Below, one piece after another: positions 1-11,252 of a DNA stretch of 64,000 nucleotides (position 1 is the first letter of the stretch; each line of letters begins with the position of its first letter). A model generated the notes under the pieces. That model did not search any database and was not told where the DNA came from. It saw only the letters and a list, made by a program, of their open reading frames with translations. Origin of the DNA: Clonostachys chloroleuca (lineage: Eukaryota > Ascomycota > Sordariomycetes > Hypocreales > Bionectriaceae); contig JBANAY010000003.1 in assembly GCA_037952775.1 (NCBI GenBank), positions 28,148,001 through 28,212,000 of the forward strand, read 5' to 3'. The position numbers and the translations under genes were made by a program.

Positions 1-1059
1 GCAGTGATGGCAAATAGGCCCCGGTTGAAAAGCCTTTGTAAAGAAATCATCATGAATATCAGATCCGCGATCCCTCAGAGATCGACGTTGGTAGACGAGT
101 GTGTTTTGGTCTTTTGTTTCAAGACGATACAGCGCACCATCGTATTACTTATACTCGTAAGATCCATTTAACCTAGCAGCTCGTTTCATAACAGTCGGGC
201 TCAACTTGCTGCTTATTGTGTCCAAGCGCGCCTCGGAAAATTTGGTGTCGGAATACGGCGGGCGGCACCCCCTTGATTTCCCTGTAACGCGGAGTTTCAT
301 GTTCCGCTGCTGAACTCGGCACTTGGACCACCTGAAGCCTATGCAAGCTAGCCTCAACAACCGACCTGCTGGTATTCCGTACTTTTACTGGCAATTAGCG
401 GAACCCAAAAACCCTCGGGATAAAAGGTGAATTAAGCTCGTGTCATCTGACCCAGCAGTGGGATCACGTCTTTGCCAAGGTTGAGAAGACAGCCATGTTT
501 CACTCTGCTGGCGGCAATTGAAATACACACCTACCTAAAGGGTGAAAGCCCCCGAGAATGATCTCCTTTTTAACACTAAACCAGCTAGTCGAAGGTCTCA
601 GCTTGTTCAAGGTAGCCGGCCCAATGAGAAGAGAGAGAAGCGCGATCTCTTCTTCTTATTAACGGCAGAAGACCAGATGCAACGAAAGTCTGTCCGCAAA
701 GATATTTGCTGCCTCGCTTCACAGAGCCAACCTAGGCTCGACCCTACGTGTAATGAGAAGAGAACCTTTATAATAATTGTTCAAAAAGGCTCAATTATGT
801 TATCTGTCTGTAGGATGATGGAAAAAGGCTATCTTTCTGTCACAAACTACACAAGCACAACAGCGAAGTGATTCCCCCTACCCTCAGGTGCCTTGTGCCT
901 GAGATGGCCTTAGCTGCAAAGAAACAAAACGGAGATCAGAAGTTTATTCCAAATTGACCACGTTGGTAGTAACGTTCGTTCTGGTCACAAGATCGTGATC
1001 GACAACCGTAGCCTGACGATCAAGCGGCTCGTCGCGATAGGTGGATTGCCTCCCTTGCT
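1..1059. other. No gene recognised
   Basis: Only short open frames without recognisable motifs are present on either strand. A 109-codon frame at 542-871 (+) starts without clear context and resembles nothing I know. The 3' flank of the reverse-strand F-box gene lies at the right end. Confidence 0.5.
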
Positions 1060-2697
1060 CTATTCCTCAAATGAATCAGGATCATCGATGTATGGGTACG
1101 ATTGGGCGTGGCGTACATCGCCCACCCCTCGCAAATCCAAATAAATCCGGCGGACATTTTCAGAGTATATGCGAGAGGTGAGGTTGCGAATGAGATCACC
1201 TTCTCTCTTAATAATGTCCATTCGTCCTAAATCATACATGACCATCGCAGGGATTTGATATCCAATATCCAAAGTGAGACTGGGGGAGGTGCAGCTCAAG
1301 TCAACCTTCCCATTCAGTTCCCATTCATTGAACAGCAGACCAAGATATGTCAGCTTCTTGAAGCGTCGTGGTGCAACGCTGATCAACTCTTTGGCCTGTG
1401 TCAGGATGCCGTCGCCACAGTGATGAATCTGCAGGTATTCCAGATTTTCAGGCAAGCAATCGACAAGCCTGGGAGCTCCTTCGACCTTCATTGGCATTTG
1501 AAGCGCGATCTTCTCATGATTCTCTGGCCTTCCAGCAAGCATCCCGGTTAGTGCCCGCATCCCCAATGTGAGTCTCTTCAAAGCGTGCATTTGACTAAGT
1601 TCGGTGCCCATATATAGTCTTTCAGGGCAGCTAGACCAGCTCCATCCATGATCCCAGTCATCTTCAAGATTGACGTATAGATCCTCAAGCGTATCGGCAT
1701 GGGGCAATATAGCTTCAAGAAAATCTCGGGGCATGGCTTCTTCTGGTAGATCATACATCCCACGGATAAATTCAAACTTCTTGAGCGCTCTGCAGCTGTT
1801 AAGCATATCCCTAAGCAGTGATGCCGTGGCGTAAGAAGAATGAAGGTTGATATCTTCCACAGAAGAAGACCTTGGTGGTAGACGACGAAATTTTTTGGCC
1901 GCTTCGTCATTTCCATAAGCCATGATACACTCATAGAATCGGAGGTGTGGTAAGGCGAAGAGCCTTGGTGCTTCTAAATAGAATTCACGGCAGCCCACTT
2001 TGTCATTATTTGCCTCGTGGAACACATCTTGAAGATTGGAAAGTGGGATGGCCGTGTGACTGATTCCGGTGACATAGCGAATATTCTGCTTTAAATACAA
2101 ATCCCGGAGAAGCTGTATCAATGTATGAAAATGGGGGCATTGACTTGTTTTCTCGTATAGTAGCGTTAGAATGTTGGGGCAGGTAAGCAAAATTAGGGTC
2201 ACTTGAGCATCGCGGCTGCCTGCTTTCAGATCTGCTGCCCATGCAGTACGCCAGCGAGAAGTTTTGTAAAAAAGTTTGCCCGTAATAGCACCCAAAATGG
2301 TCTCAATTTGCTGTTGATAGACAACGAGATCTTGATCAGTGCTTCCATTCCCGGGATTCTCATCTCTCCTTTCCTCTCTCTCTCCTGATGACAAGCTGCC
2401 TACAATGATAGTCTTAACATACTTGGCCAGAAATGGCTTAGAGACGAGAATATAACGCAAGAACAGCACATTTCGAGCTGAGGAACAGGGCCCTCCGCCC
2501 TCTAAGTAGTGCACGGTGTTCCGAAAGATGCTCACAGAGATGGGGAGTGCTACGTTATAGAACTGTTTGCACGTCCTCAGAATCGCTTGGATGCTTGGTT
2601 TCCCAAAGGATACAGCAAGATGAGAGAATATTTTGGTCTGAATCTCAGGTGGCAGCCCTAAGAGTGTGGTTGGCCTTGGTTTAGCCTGCTGTTCCAT
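1060..2697 (-). CDS. F-box protein, intronless
   Basis: This is a 545-residue protein if translation starts at the ATG at 2697. The frame stays open upstream to 2871, but the F-box sits right after the 2697 Met, which fits that start. The N-terminus reads LLGLPPEIQTKIFSHL (about residues 10-26), a typical F-box opening, followed by ILRTCKQFYNVALP as the second half. The rest is Leu-rich without a named domain, as in many fungal F-box proteins. F-box proteins recruit substrates to SCF (Skp1-Cullin-F-box) ubiquitin ligases; the substrate here cannot be predicted. The F-box call is firm, the function inferred. Confidence 0.8.
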   Translation of the reverse strand: MEQQAKPRPTTLLGLPPEIQTKIFSHLAVSFGKPSIQAILRTCKQFYNVALPISVSIFRNTVHYLEGGGPCSSARNVLFLRYILVSKPFLAKYVKTIIVGSLSSGEREERRDENPGNGSTDQDLVVYQQQIETILGAITGKLFYKTSRWRTAWAADLKAGSRDAQVTLILLTCPNILTLLYEKTSQCPHFHTLIQLLRDLYLKQNIRYVTGISHTAIPLSNLQDVFHEANNDKVGCREFYLEAPRLFALPHLRFYECIMAYGNDEAAKKFRRLPPRSSSVEDINLHSSYATASLLRDMLNSCRALKKFEFIRGMYDLPEEAMPRDFLEAILPHADTLEDLYVNLEDDWDHGWSWSSCPERLYMGTELSQMHALKRLTLGMRALTGMLAGRPENHEKIALQMPMKVEGAPRLVDCLPENLEYLQIHHCGDGILTQAKELISVAPRRFKKLTYLGLLFNEWELNGKVDLSCTSPSLTLDIGYQIPAMVMYDLGRMDIIKREGDLIRNLTSRIYSENVRRIYLDLRGVGDVRHAQSYPYIDDPDSFEE

Positions 2698-2871
2698 TGC
2701 GTCCGGTTGTGGCGGCTGTGAGCGACTGGTATAATTTCGGGCTGGGTTGAAGTGCTTTGAGAGTGCGGGCAGGTTAAGAGAGGAAGTTATTTGAAAATCA
2801 GCCCATCTATCATCGGAAAAGCAGGCAGCTGTAGCTAAATATTTGAGTGGATACGTTTCTCTCTCGCCCAT

Positions 2872-3563
2872 TATGCGACCGACGCAGTATTAGGCGGAAT
2901 TGGCCTAGTAGTATTGCAACAAGCTAAAAAAAAACTCTCCCTTGCAATAGAGCTAGTAAGAAATGGGACCAGGGAGTACGTAGTTATCAACGTAAGCCAG
3001 AAGTTGTTAGTTGTTGGTTGTTGGTTGTTGGTTGTTGCAATGCAACCGTGGAGGCGCAGTAGGATGTAACCTGCTTTGATCCCACATCCCTGGCCGGCAT
3101 GGATTGGTATCCAGCGAGAGCAAAGAGGTAGATAGTAAACTCAAGCTATCCCGTATGATATTTTCACTGAAGTCTTTACGGATTTCCTTTGCCCTGTTTA
3201 CTGGCATCTCAAAGTTTTACATATGTATGCTTAACGAAAGGACGGTTCGTGACTTTGCTGGCTGTGGAAGAGCACCTGGTGAGCAAAAAATAGCCTCGCT
3301 TATCTTGTTTTGTTGGTCAACAGCACTTGGTGAGCAAAAATAAACTCGCGTAGCATATTTGTTGGTCGGTTGCCTCTCGATCATAAAAATAGACTTTGAA
3401 CGAGTCCGACTTAATAGCATGTCTGGGAAACGGGCGGCTTACAAGGGGAGGATCTTCCAGGATTACTATCGTCTCAATCATCCCAGAATTCCTTCAAATC
3501 TATTCTCTATTCACTTCCATATCTCTACTTCGTTCTTCCTTGCAATTTCCTTCCAACGCGGTC
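2872..3563. other. Intergenic region with simple repeat and short tandem duplication
   Basis: A TTGTTGG-type microsatellite lies at about 3003-3038. A direct duplication with a period of about 51 bp lies at 3271-3318 and 3322-3368; each copy carries a GGTGAGCAAAAA core and ends TTGTTGGTC. An in-frame extension of the downstream gene reaches 3396, but the secretion signal starts only at 3564, so this stretch is most likely its 5' leader. Confidence 0.6.
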
Positions 3564-5333
3564 ATGGGCTTTTTGAAACTTCTCCCCTTCATAACTGTTG
3601 TACTTGTCGGTACTGACAGAGCTTGGGGCACCACTCTGGACTCAAGCGATCTCGTTGCACGGGTTGACCTCAGAAATACCGTTGATACTGAGCATATCGT
3701 GCAGCCTCGTTTCAATGAAGCTTCTGCCACCGTTCGTGCTGAAGAAGGGGATAGTACTGTAGGAAATAAACCTTATCTGTTGAGAAGAGGACGCAGTCAG
3801 GGTTATAATCCTTTCCAGAGAAGTCCGCGGGCCTCCAAAAATGCCCGAGCCACACCTCGAGTTGCCCTGAAGCCCAAGAGCAAGATCACTACGAAGCCTA
3901 AGCCCAAGCTTGCTTTGAAACCCCAACCCAATACTGGAAAAGCTGCTGCTAAGCCCAAGGCCCTCAATCCTGCTGGAAACCCCAAACACAGCATTTCAAA
4001 GGCCCGGTTGAAGCATAAAGCCAAGGTTCAGAGCACCTCTGCTAAGCCAAAGCCCAAGGCTCACAGTGCCGCTATCAGACACAAACCAAAGGTCCCCACA
4101 GCTCCAGCCCCGCCTAAGCATAAGAGTACGAAAGCTTCTGGATTTCAAAAGCACAAGAATCATCATGCTCCTAGCAAGCACAAGCCCAAAGTTCAGAATT
4201 TCGCTGCCAGACACAAGCCAAAGGTTCATAGTGCCGCTGCCAAGCACAAGCCCAAGGTTTCCAAGGTTTCGGCTCCGCTTAAGCATAAGGGTTCTAAGGC
4301 TTTTAGAAAGCATAAGCCTAAGGCTCATAAAGTTGAAGCAAAGCACCGTAATAAGGCTCATACGGTTCATTTCAAGAAAACGACCAAGGCCGCACCGCAC
4401 CGCAAACCTAAGCCTCACAAGGTTGCTACCAAGCACAAAGTTCAGGCTCACAAGGCTGTAGCACGGCCAAAACACCAACCCGACAAACAATCTGCGAACA
4501 ATAGGTCAAAGGCCCCTAAACAACACAACCCAAAGAGTACTAAGATCTCCCCAACGCCCCAACGCAAAGTTGCCAAGACCAGCAGGCCTAATCAACGTAA
4601 GAAGCCTAAAACTGCGCCTGGGGGGAAGGGTCCCATCTGTCGGCGAGGACCCGGCGAAAGCTGTGGCAACCAGCGTTCCGCAAGCCCGGATAGAGCATCG
4701 ACTTCCAGCTCGGAAGGCGGGGTAGTTGATCTCAAAGATGTGAGCATCGTCGGACCTAACCTCCTTGCAGGTGACAGTTCTCGAAATAGGCGCACGGGCG
4801 CCAACCCGGATGATATATCACCATCTACATATAACTACCTGGGTCGAGTTGGGGACTTGCATGCTAATACGGCTCTCCAAGGTCGGCTTGGATATAAAGG
4901 CGTGCCTGGCCCTGGTGCAATTGTCAACAGTAATCCTCCTTCGTCGCATTCCAGTTCTAGTTCGCAGTCGGGTAGTCCGCATGTCAATGCACAAACTCCT
5001 TCAAATAACAATCAAGCATCCTCTGATGTCAAGCCCAATACGCCAGCTGACAGTTCTTCGAAACCCAACACGGGTATGATAGTAGCTGGCGGCGTTAAAG
5101 GAAATGGGGGGAGGAGGAGAAGTCTTTTCTTCACTCGGATTCTGAGGAGGATTTGTCTTTCTTTGACGCGGGGTCTGGATCGGAATAGACGAAGAGATAT
5201 CCGGCATGTTCACCAAGTAGATAGCCAAAGGAAAGTATACGCCTTCAAGTCTGAGTCCTGTATCAAGAACCCATTTGAATCCATGAAGAAGGTCGGGAAC
5301 AACGAGAAAAAGAGAGGATTGAGAATACTTTAG
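3564..5333 (+). CDS. Secreted lysine-rich KHKPK-repeat protein, 3' end possibly frameshifted
   Basis: I recognise no family. The ATG at 3564 opens a good signal peptide (MGFLKLLPFITVVLVG), so export is likely. About residues 100-350 are low-complexity and strongly basic, built from loose repeats such as KHKPKV and KPKAH spaced by Ala, Ser and Val. Then come a short Cys pair region (CRRGPGESC) and a Ser/Asn/Pro-rich stretch. As sequenced the frame runs to 5333 (589 residues) with an odd Arg-rich tail. At the G6 run 5106-5111 one extra G would switch to a frame encoding an acidic tail (EEEKSFLHSDSEEDLSFF) that stops at 5188, giving 541 residues. A polycation of this kind could bind acidic polymers in the wall or outside the cell; that is speculation. 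Confidence 0.65.
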   Translation: MGFLKLLPFITVVLVGTDRAWGTTLDSSDLVARVDLRNTVDTEHIVQPRFNEASATVRAEEGDSTVGNKPYLLRRGRSQGYNPFQRSPRASKNARATPRVALKPKSKITTKPKPKLALKPQPNTGKAAAKPKALNPAGNPKHSISKARLKHKAKVQSTSAKPKPKAHSAAIRHKPKVPTAPAPPKHKSTKASGFQKHKNHHAPSKHKPKVQNFAARHKPKVHSAAAKHKPKVSKVSAPLKHKGSKAFRKHKPKAHKVEAKHRNKAHTVHFKKTTKAAPHRKPKPHKVATKHKVQAHKAVARPKHQPDKQSANNRSKAPKQHNPKSTKISPTPQRKVAKTSRPNQRKKPKTAPGGKGPICRRGPGESCGNQRSASPDRASTSSSEGGVVDLKDVSIVGPNLLAGDSSRNRRTGANPDDISPSTYNYLGRVGDLHANTALQGRLGYKGVPGPGAIVNSNPPSSHSSSSSQSGSPHVNAQTPSNNNQASSDVKPNTPADSSSKPNTGMIVAGGVKGNGGRRRSLFFTRILRRICLSLTRGLDRNRRRDIRHVHQVDSQRKVYAFKSESCIKNPFESMKKVGNNEKKRGLRIL

Positions 5334-6770
5334 CTTTTTTAGCACATCGACTCTCGCTTTTTGACTAACTACATGTACCTATGTTGCTCATCGATGAGAT
5401 CTAAACGCGGGATTCTGCTGTCTTGTCCCGTGAGGAAGATGAAGTATTCGAGGCCAATTAGCATGAATCAATAATAGCAGCACAAAGTTACCTCTAAGCT
5501 TGAATGGGGAGAAACGATGTTGGCGAGGTATGTCATCGTTAGGAAACTACCCTGATGGCCATTCCACCTCCGATGGCCGGGGTCATAATATATATCAGCG
5601 AACTATCTTGATCTATATTGTTTATACAATTCTTGTCACTGGGGCATGGCTCAGTGCACGATGCTTAAGTATTGGGAAGCTCGAGGGTGGAAGTATACCT
5701 GAAATTTAATAATATTAGGTCAAGCCTTGGCATTCGAGTCCCAATCTTGGAGTCGGTGTTGGCAGGTCGCTCGAAGAGTTCGTAGCCGCAACCGGAATGT
5801 TATCGTTAATGTCTTCATGCTCAATTTGGCTGACAAGCTTGTTAGATGGCGGTTGCATCGCAATAAAATACTGAAATGACTATTCAGTTCACAAACAGGA
5901 CATCTATCAGTTTGCGACTAGCATTAAGAATACTGCTGCAACTTGATCAAGGTAGCCCACAGTGTAACATCAATGCTGCAAGGATCTATGACCATCTCAA
6001 GGTGCATGCATAGGGTAGGGGTTCCAGTATGCTCACTACTTCAAGAGGAACTCGGCGCGTTTCACCGTGTAAAGAGTGTGCATCGGCCGGAATTACATCT
6101 ATGTGCTTGGCGTGGATGGTCACGGGGCCGGCTGATCATTATAAGCTGACATCCATCGAGGATGGCAAAGCCACAGTCCAGTGTCTTGCTGCTTATGCAA
6201 AGGAAGACCCTGACATAACACCGCCGGAATTGACCCAGAGGCTAAAATGTCACGTTGAAATGATGGTCTGGACCCTTTGGTCTAAAAATAGATGCGACCT
6301 CGGAGCACAGGGTTCAGTACAGCCGAACCTAACAATCTTCAGCAGAGTCGGCTATGGCTGGCTGCATGTTTCCTCTATTATGGTGATCTTGAGGAGATGG
6401 ATAAGAGACCAAGGAGCTTCTCATGTTAATGGGGACAAGACCCAGGCTTGCGAGTTGCTCGGCATGGGGTAGAGAGACGGCATTGAGGCATCTCACTGCT
6501 AGGAATTCATGTCCCTGGGATAATCAGCCCTTTGGCGAAGGATGCACATTTGTAGCATAACGTAATCCCAGGCCACTTGGCGTTAGATCGGATCTCCCAG
6601 GCCAATAGCATCCGAGACAAACCATGCATAAACTCCCATCAGAGTGTCCTCTGTTCCTCAATGCTCCATGCGAGTCTGATCCTGCACTCTCTGGACGCTG
6701 CTAGTGTCTAAATCTGTACACAAATCTGGGCAAATAGTGCAGACATCCCCATATTTCACTCGACGGGACC
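5334..6770. other. No gene recognised
   Basis: Several short frames overlap at 5500-6472. The longest (6029-6472, +, 147 codons) has no known motif and no clear start or intron context. I do not call a gene. Confidence 0.45.
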
Positions 6771-9042
6771 ATGGGTGCGGTTAGAGGACACCGAGCCTCT
6801 GTCACCGTCTCACTCCCCACGCGACACCCTGCCAAGTCGTCTACCCTCGGCCTACATTTGTTGCTGTGCCTTTCCTCCTCCTCAATCCGTCCCTTCCAGC
6901 CCGCGATAAACCACGCCCGCCACCATGCCGCCGCCCGAAGAGGAAGAGATGAGGTTGATGGGGAGTATGACACGACCGAGGATCACCACGAGGACCACGA
7001 GGACGAGCCCTTCGACCACCGCCAGTACGATGAGAATCTCGACAGGGCCGAGGTCAGCGTCGTCGAGGAGCTGGAGCCGCCATCGGTGTTTGGCACCCGC
7101 AGCTCCTTTGCGCCGCCTCCCGTATACGCCAACATCCATCGGTATATAGGCTCCAGCTTGCCAGCTTCGTCGACGACCGTGCTAACATGCGATTGCTTTG
7201 CTGACCTGCAGGATACGCCGCCTGATCCGAGCCAGTATCGATGACCCCTACACGATGGACCATTTCCACGAGCCCAAGCTCAATGCGCTCGTGGTGCGTC
7301 CGCTGGTCGACCGCATCTACGACCCCAAGGACTCCTCCACGAGTAAGCCCTCCTCGAGACCCTACATGCACTCCCGCAGGGGCTGAACGTGCCTAGTCTA
7401 CTGCCTCCTCGCGAACCGCGTCTACTTCCTCCGCGAGCAGACCGGCCTCTCCTACCAGAGCGTCAACAGTGCCCGAGCCACTCTCTGCGAGCTCCTCGCC
7501 AGTCGCGTATTCCGCCGGTTCCACGAAGACCACCCGGGCGACTCGGGCCTCCTCCTCCTCGCGCATGTCCTCGTCGAAGGCTACGACCCCTTCCAAGGCG
7601 CCCCGAACGGAGTCGAGCGACGATACCGCCCCCTACAATGGCCTGTACAGGAGCGCAAAGGCCACGAGCGGAAGCTCACGGCGCTGGAGCTTGCCATCAT
7701 CTCCGAGAGCAAGTTCTTCATCAGCACCGCTGCCTTCCAGCTCGTCGTCGACGCCGTGCATACCGGCCAGGTCACGTATACGCCGCTGTCCTTCATCGAT
7801 ATCCTACCCGACCACTACGAACATCTGCCCATCACCATGTACCACCCGAGAAAATCCCACCTGCTGAACCACCACCGACTCAAGGTGCCGCGCATCCGAG
7901 GCTTCGTCGAGCTGTTCCAGTTCGTCATCCTCTTCTTCCTCTACTTCATGACGATGCATTACAAACACGAGATGTGGAGTCTGTGGGAGCTGGCTTTCTG
8001 CATCTACACGGCCGGCTGGGTGCTGCAGGAGTTTGCCGCAGTCATTGAACACGGCTGGGAGCTTCATTCCCAGAGCCTGTGGTCCTTCCTCGACATAAGC
8101 TTCATCGCCATCTACGCCGCCTATTTCCTCGCCCGAATCTTCGATCTCGTCACCGGCCGCATCGCCGATGGATACGGCCTTTCCATCCTCACCATTGCCG
8201 CGCCCATTGTCCTCACCCGCATCGCCTTCAACCTCCTCCCGAACAATATCGTCTTCATCTCGCTGCACGCCATGATGCGGGACTTCACCATCCTCACCTT
8301 CATCGGCATCTGGTGCTTCACCGGCTTCCTGCTCGCCCTCCAGTGGCTGCTGAAGGCGAAGCAGGTGAGCGACCCAGACACCCCCAGCTGGATGACGATA
8401 TGCAAGTGGCTCTTGTGGATTTGGTTCGGTCTCGACGGAACGGGTATCGATGAGGCGGCGGGCTTCCACATCATCCTGGGCCCGGCGCTCATGATCAGCT
8501 TCGCCTTCCTGGGCAACACCCTCTTCTCGACCATCCTCGTCGCCATGCTGACCAACACGTTCTCTCGCATCATCACCAACGAAAAGACGGAGATTAAGTT
8601 CCGCCGTACCGTCATGACGTTCGAGGGCGTTAAGAGCGACTCTATCTTCTCCTACCCCCCACCCTTCAACATTGCAGCGCTCGTCCTCCTGCTGCCCCTC
8701 AAACTCATCATGTCCGAGCGGGAGTTCCACTACCTCAACGTGTTCCTCGTCCAGACGATCAACGCGCCACTGCTCCTCATCATCACCTGCTTCGAGCGGC
8801 AGCTCTGGGCGCCCAAGAAGGAGAAGAGCTCATGGACCAAGCTCGTCTTCACCGGCTTCTGGCCGCACGGAGACATAAACGCCGTGCTCAAGGCCGACCC
8901 GCCGCCGGAGCTGATCGCCCAGCTCGAGCGGCTCGACCCGATCAAGGAGATTTCCGTCCTGGAAGATGATTTGATAGCGGAGGCGCAGCATGAGGTGACG
9001 CATGCGAAGCTTAGGAGAGCCATGATGGGCGCCTTGGGTTAG
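6771..9042 (+). CDS. YVC1: Yvc1/TRP-type vacuolar cation channel
   Basis: This is a homologue of yeast Yvc1, the vacuolar-membrane TRP-like channel that releases Ca2+ into the cytosol. Exons by hand: up to 7141, 7212-7342 and 7397-9042, with introns 7142-7211 and 7343-7396, both in phase. Family stretches include NIHRIRRLIRASIDDPY, the loop LVVRPLVDRIYD, and six or more hydrophobic segments between about 7900 and 8800 with the pore-side region LDGTGIDEAAGFHIILGP. The C-terminus is acidic and charged. The 5' end is unclear. The open frame reaches back to an ATG at 6771, but the best initiation context (GCCACCATG) is at 6925 in another frame; one added base soon after it would join the two. With the 6771 start the protein has 715 residues. 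Confidence 0.85.
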
Positions 9043-9346
9043 ACGGATGATGGCTTTTTTTTCCTTCTGGCGCAAATGTCCTTTCTCGTCCCCTGAATGG
9101 ACGATACGCGAGCGAGTATTTACAGCATTGCGGTTTCGGCGTTTGTTCTTTGCATGGCGGGCGGTTTAGACCATAGAATGTAGTTACGTTAGCACAAGTT
9201 TCATGACAAGAATATGACTGCTTTGATACCCCGAATTTCGTCGACATGGCTATGGATAAAGATGGTGACAAGTTGAACAAAACAACCTCTTGGCTGGGAA
9301 GACCCTCATGACATATTCGACTGATAAGAGGCTTGTATTCTTATGA
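9043..9346. other. Intergenic, convergent 3' ends
   Basis: This spacer lies between the ends of the channel gene (+) and the GH49 gene (-). Nothing else is visible. Confidence 0.5.
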
Positions 9347-11252
9347 TTATCTCACTGTCCAACGACCCTGCCAGTAGCCGTCAATGTCCAACTGGCCCAA
9401 GGAAGACGCGTCCCAGTTATTCGCGTCAAAACTGATCTTCTCATCGCCCACGAAGAAATTCTCAACCACGAGGCCGAGATTCCCAGGCGACTGATCCCCC
9501 AGCGCGATAGTCTGGTTACCATTATCCCCGTCTGTGAATACGCGAATAGTGCTTTGTCCCACCCCCGTTGTCGGCGCACCAAGCTTCTCGGCCCAGATAT
9601 TAGAGAAGGTCATGTTGTCAATGTTCTGCAAGGGATTGAAGCCAAGCAGCGCGGGGCAGATGCCCTCACAGCGCCAGTTGGTGACTCTGTAGTTGGAGAG
9701 GCGTTTGGTAATATCGGCGGTTGATGTGGACTTATCATCCTCATAGCTGGCAGCCGACGCTACCAGTGCCCGAGGCCAAGGTGTCTCTTGGGAAATGTAC
9801 CGTGTGTGGATGACCTCGACGGAATCCACGGTGACGTTGTCCAGGTCGCGCGCGTACCAACCAAACTGAACGATAGGGGCATTGTTGGATTTCCAGACTG
9901 TCATCTTTTCACAAAGCACATTGCTGTAGTATGTCTTGATGCCATCGTCTCCAACGTGGTAGAAGACGTTTCGAACGTGGGATCCGGGATACATCTGGAT
10001 GCCGTCAGTCTGACCGAAAAACGCACCGACTTGCTTATAGTCAGAAGCGTCTACTGAGAATGAGCTCGTGTCGCCGTAGAAATCCATGCTGTTGAAAGGA
10101 GGCGCATTGATGGTAAGTCCATGAAGAGTCCATTTTGCGCCTGCAGCAGAGTGGCCACGCCACATCTTCAACGAGGTATCGTCAGATTTGACATTCTCGT
10201 AGCCCTGAGCGGTGTTGGCCTGGTAGACATATTGCTCGCCTGAAAGGACTCCGAACCCAGTGGCCCGAAGGTCGAGTTCCTGGCTTTCATACTGGATTGC
10301 TCCCTTCACATACGCTCCAGGAGCCATGTAAACCCATGTGATACTGGGAGACAGGATGGCGTGGTTTGAGCCTGTAAACCAGTAGACCCCCGGCGGGAAA
10401 TAGAGGGTCGACTCTTGAACTTGAGTTAAATCCGCAACCAAACCCTCAGGGACTGTGTAGACATCATTTTCCAGATCCGGGATATATTTCTCGTCTGGAA
10501 AGGGGCTCATAAACACCAGTAAAGCGTTGAGTGGCTCCACGCCCACGACGGGCATTGTATCGTCGTACTCTGAGACATAGCTCATTCCATTAGGGCTTTT
10601 GTTCTGCACGTAATGGGATTTGGTGCCTGGCCCGGAATTGCGATACTGCCACAAATTGTCGTTGAACTCGACTGAGAATCGGTGACCCTCTTCGCTATAT
10701 GGGACGTGGATGAGCAAGGCATCTCCGTCTTGTTCCGTGGCAAATCCTAGAGTGGTCGGCCGAATAACGACTCCTGCTGCATCGACAGAGCCGCCATCTT
10801 TCCTGGCAATTCTAACAACCGTGTCGACAGCCGCGAGGTACTGCGTCCATGCCATATCCACGCCGATGTCAGCTTCGATGCTGATCTGATCGTCCACATC
10901 GCTGATAGAATTCAAGTCTCCGGGAATTCGCATCTTGCCGTTGCCGTTCCTCGGAATGCTTTCGTACACGAAGGAGTCGTAAAAGCTCGTAGTATTGGCG
11001 GAAACGCCAACCTGAATTGCATACAAGTGGGATTGGCGCACATTTCCGTTCTGCACTGGGGTCTGCGTGTTGATTTCACCAGTGTTGTGCCACCACGTTT
11101 TGAGGACATCCGAATCCGCTGTTGTATTGAGAGCTGTTGTTGTCAGCGACTCCATAGAGTTGCTTTGGCACCTTTCACTGACCTTGTACTCCAGCGATGC
11201 TGATGGCAATAGCTATGAGGCACAGAGCCACCCTTCTCCCTTGACAAGACAT
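9347..11252 (-). CDS. Secreted GH49 glucanase (isopullulanase/dextranase type)
   Basis: GH49 enzymes are extracellular beta-helix inverting hydrolases that cut pullulan or dextran. Two exons: 11252-11183 and 11133-9347, with a 49-nt intron (11182-11134), giving 618 residues. Exon 1 encodes almost exactly a signal peptide (MSCQGRRVALCLIAIAISIA). The mature start reads WWHNTGEINTQTPVQNG, a GH49 hallmark. The catalytic Asp region is intact: TDGIQMYPGS with its Asp, then HVGDDGIKTYYSNV with the Asp pair. The length fits the family. A long frame without the intron runs to 11209 but starts without a signal peptide, so I prefer the spliced model. Isopullulanase and dextranase cannot be told apart by eye. 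Confidence 0.88.

Noticed and set aside
6029..6472. 147-codon forward frame
   Set aside because: No recognisable motif, no intron logic and no composition that separates it from background.
7804..8730. 308-codon open frame antisense to the channel gene
   Set aside because: Acidic, repetitive composition and full overlap with conserved channel exons; a shadow.
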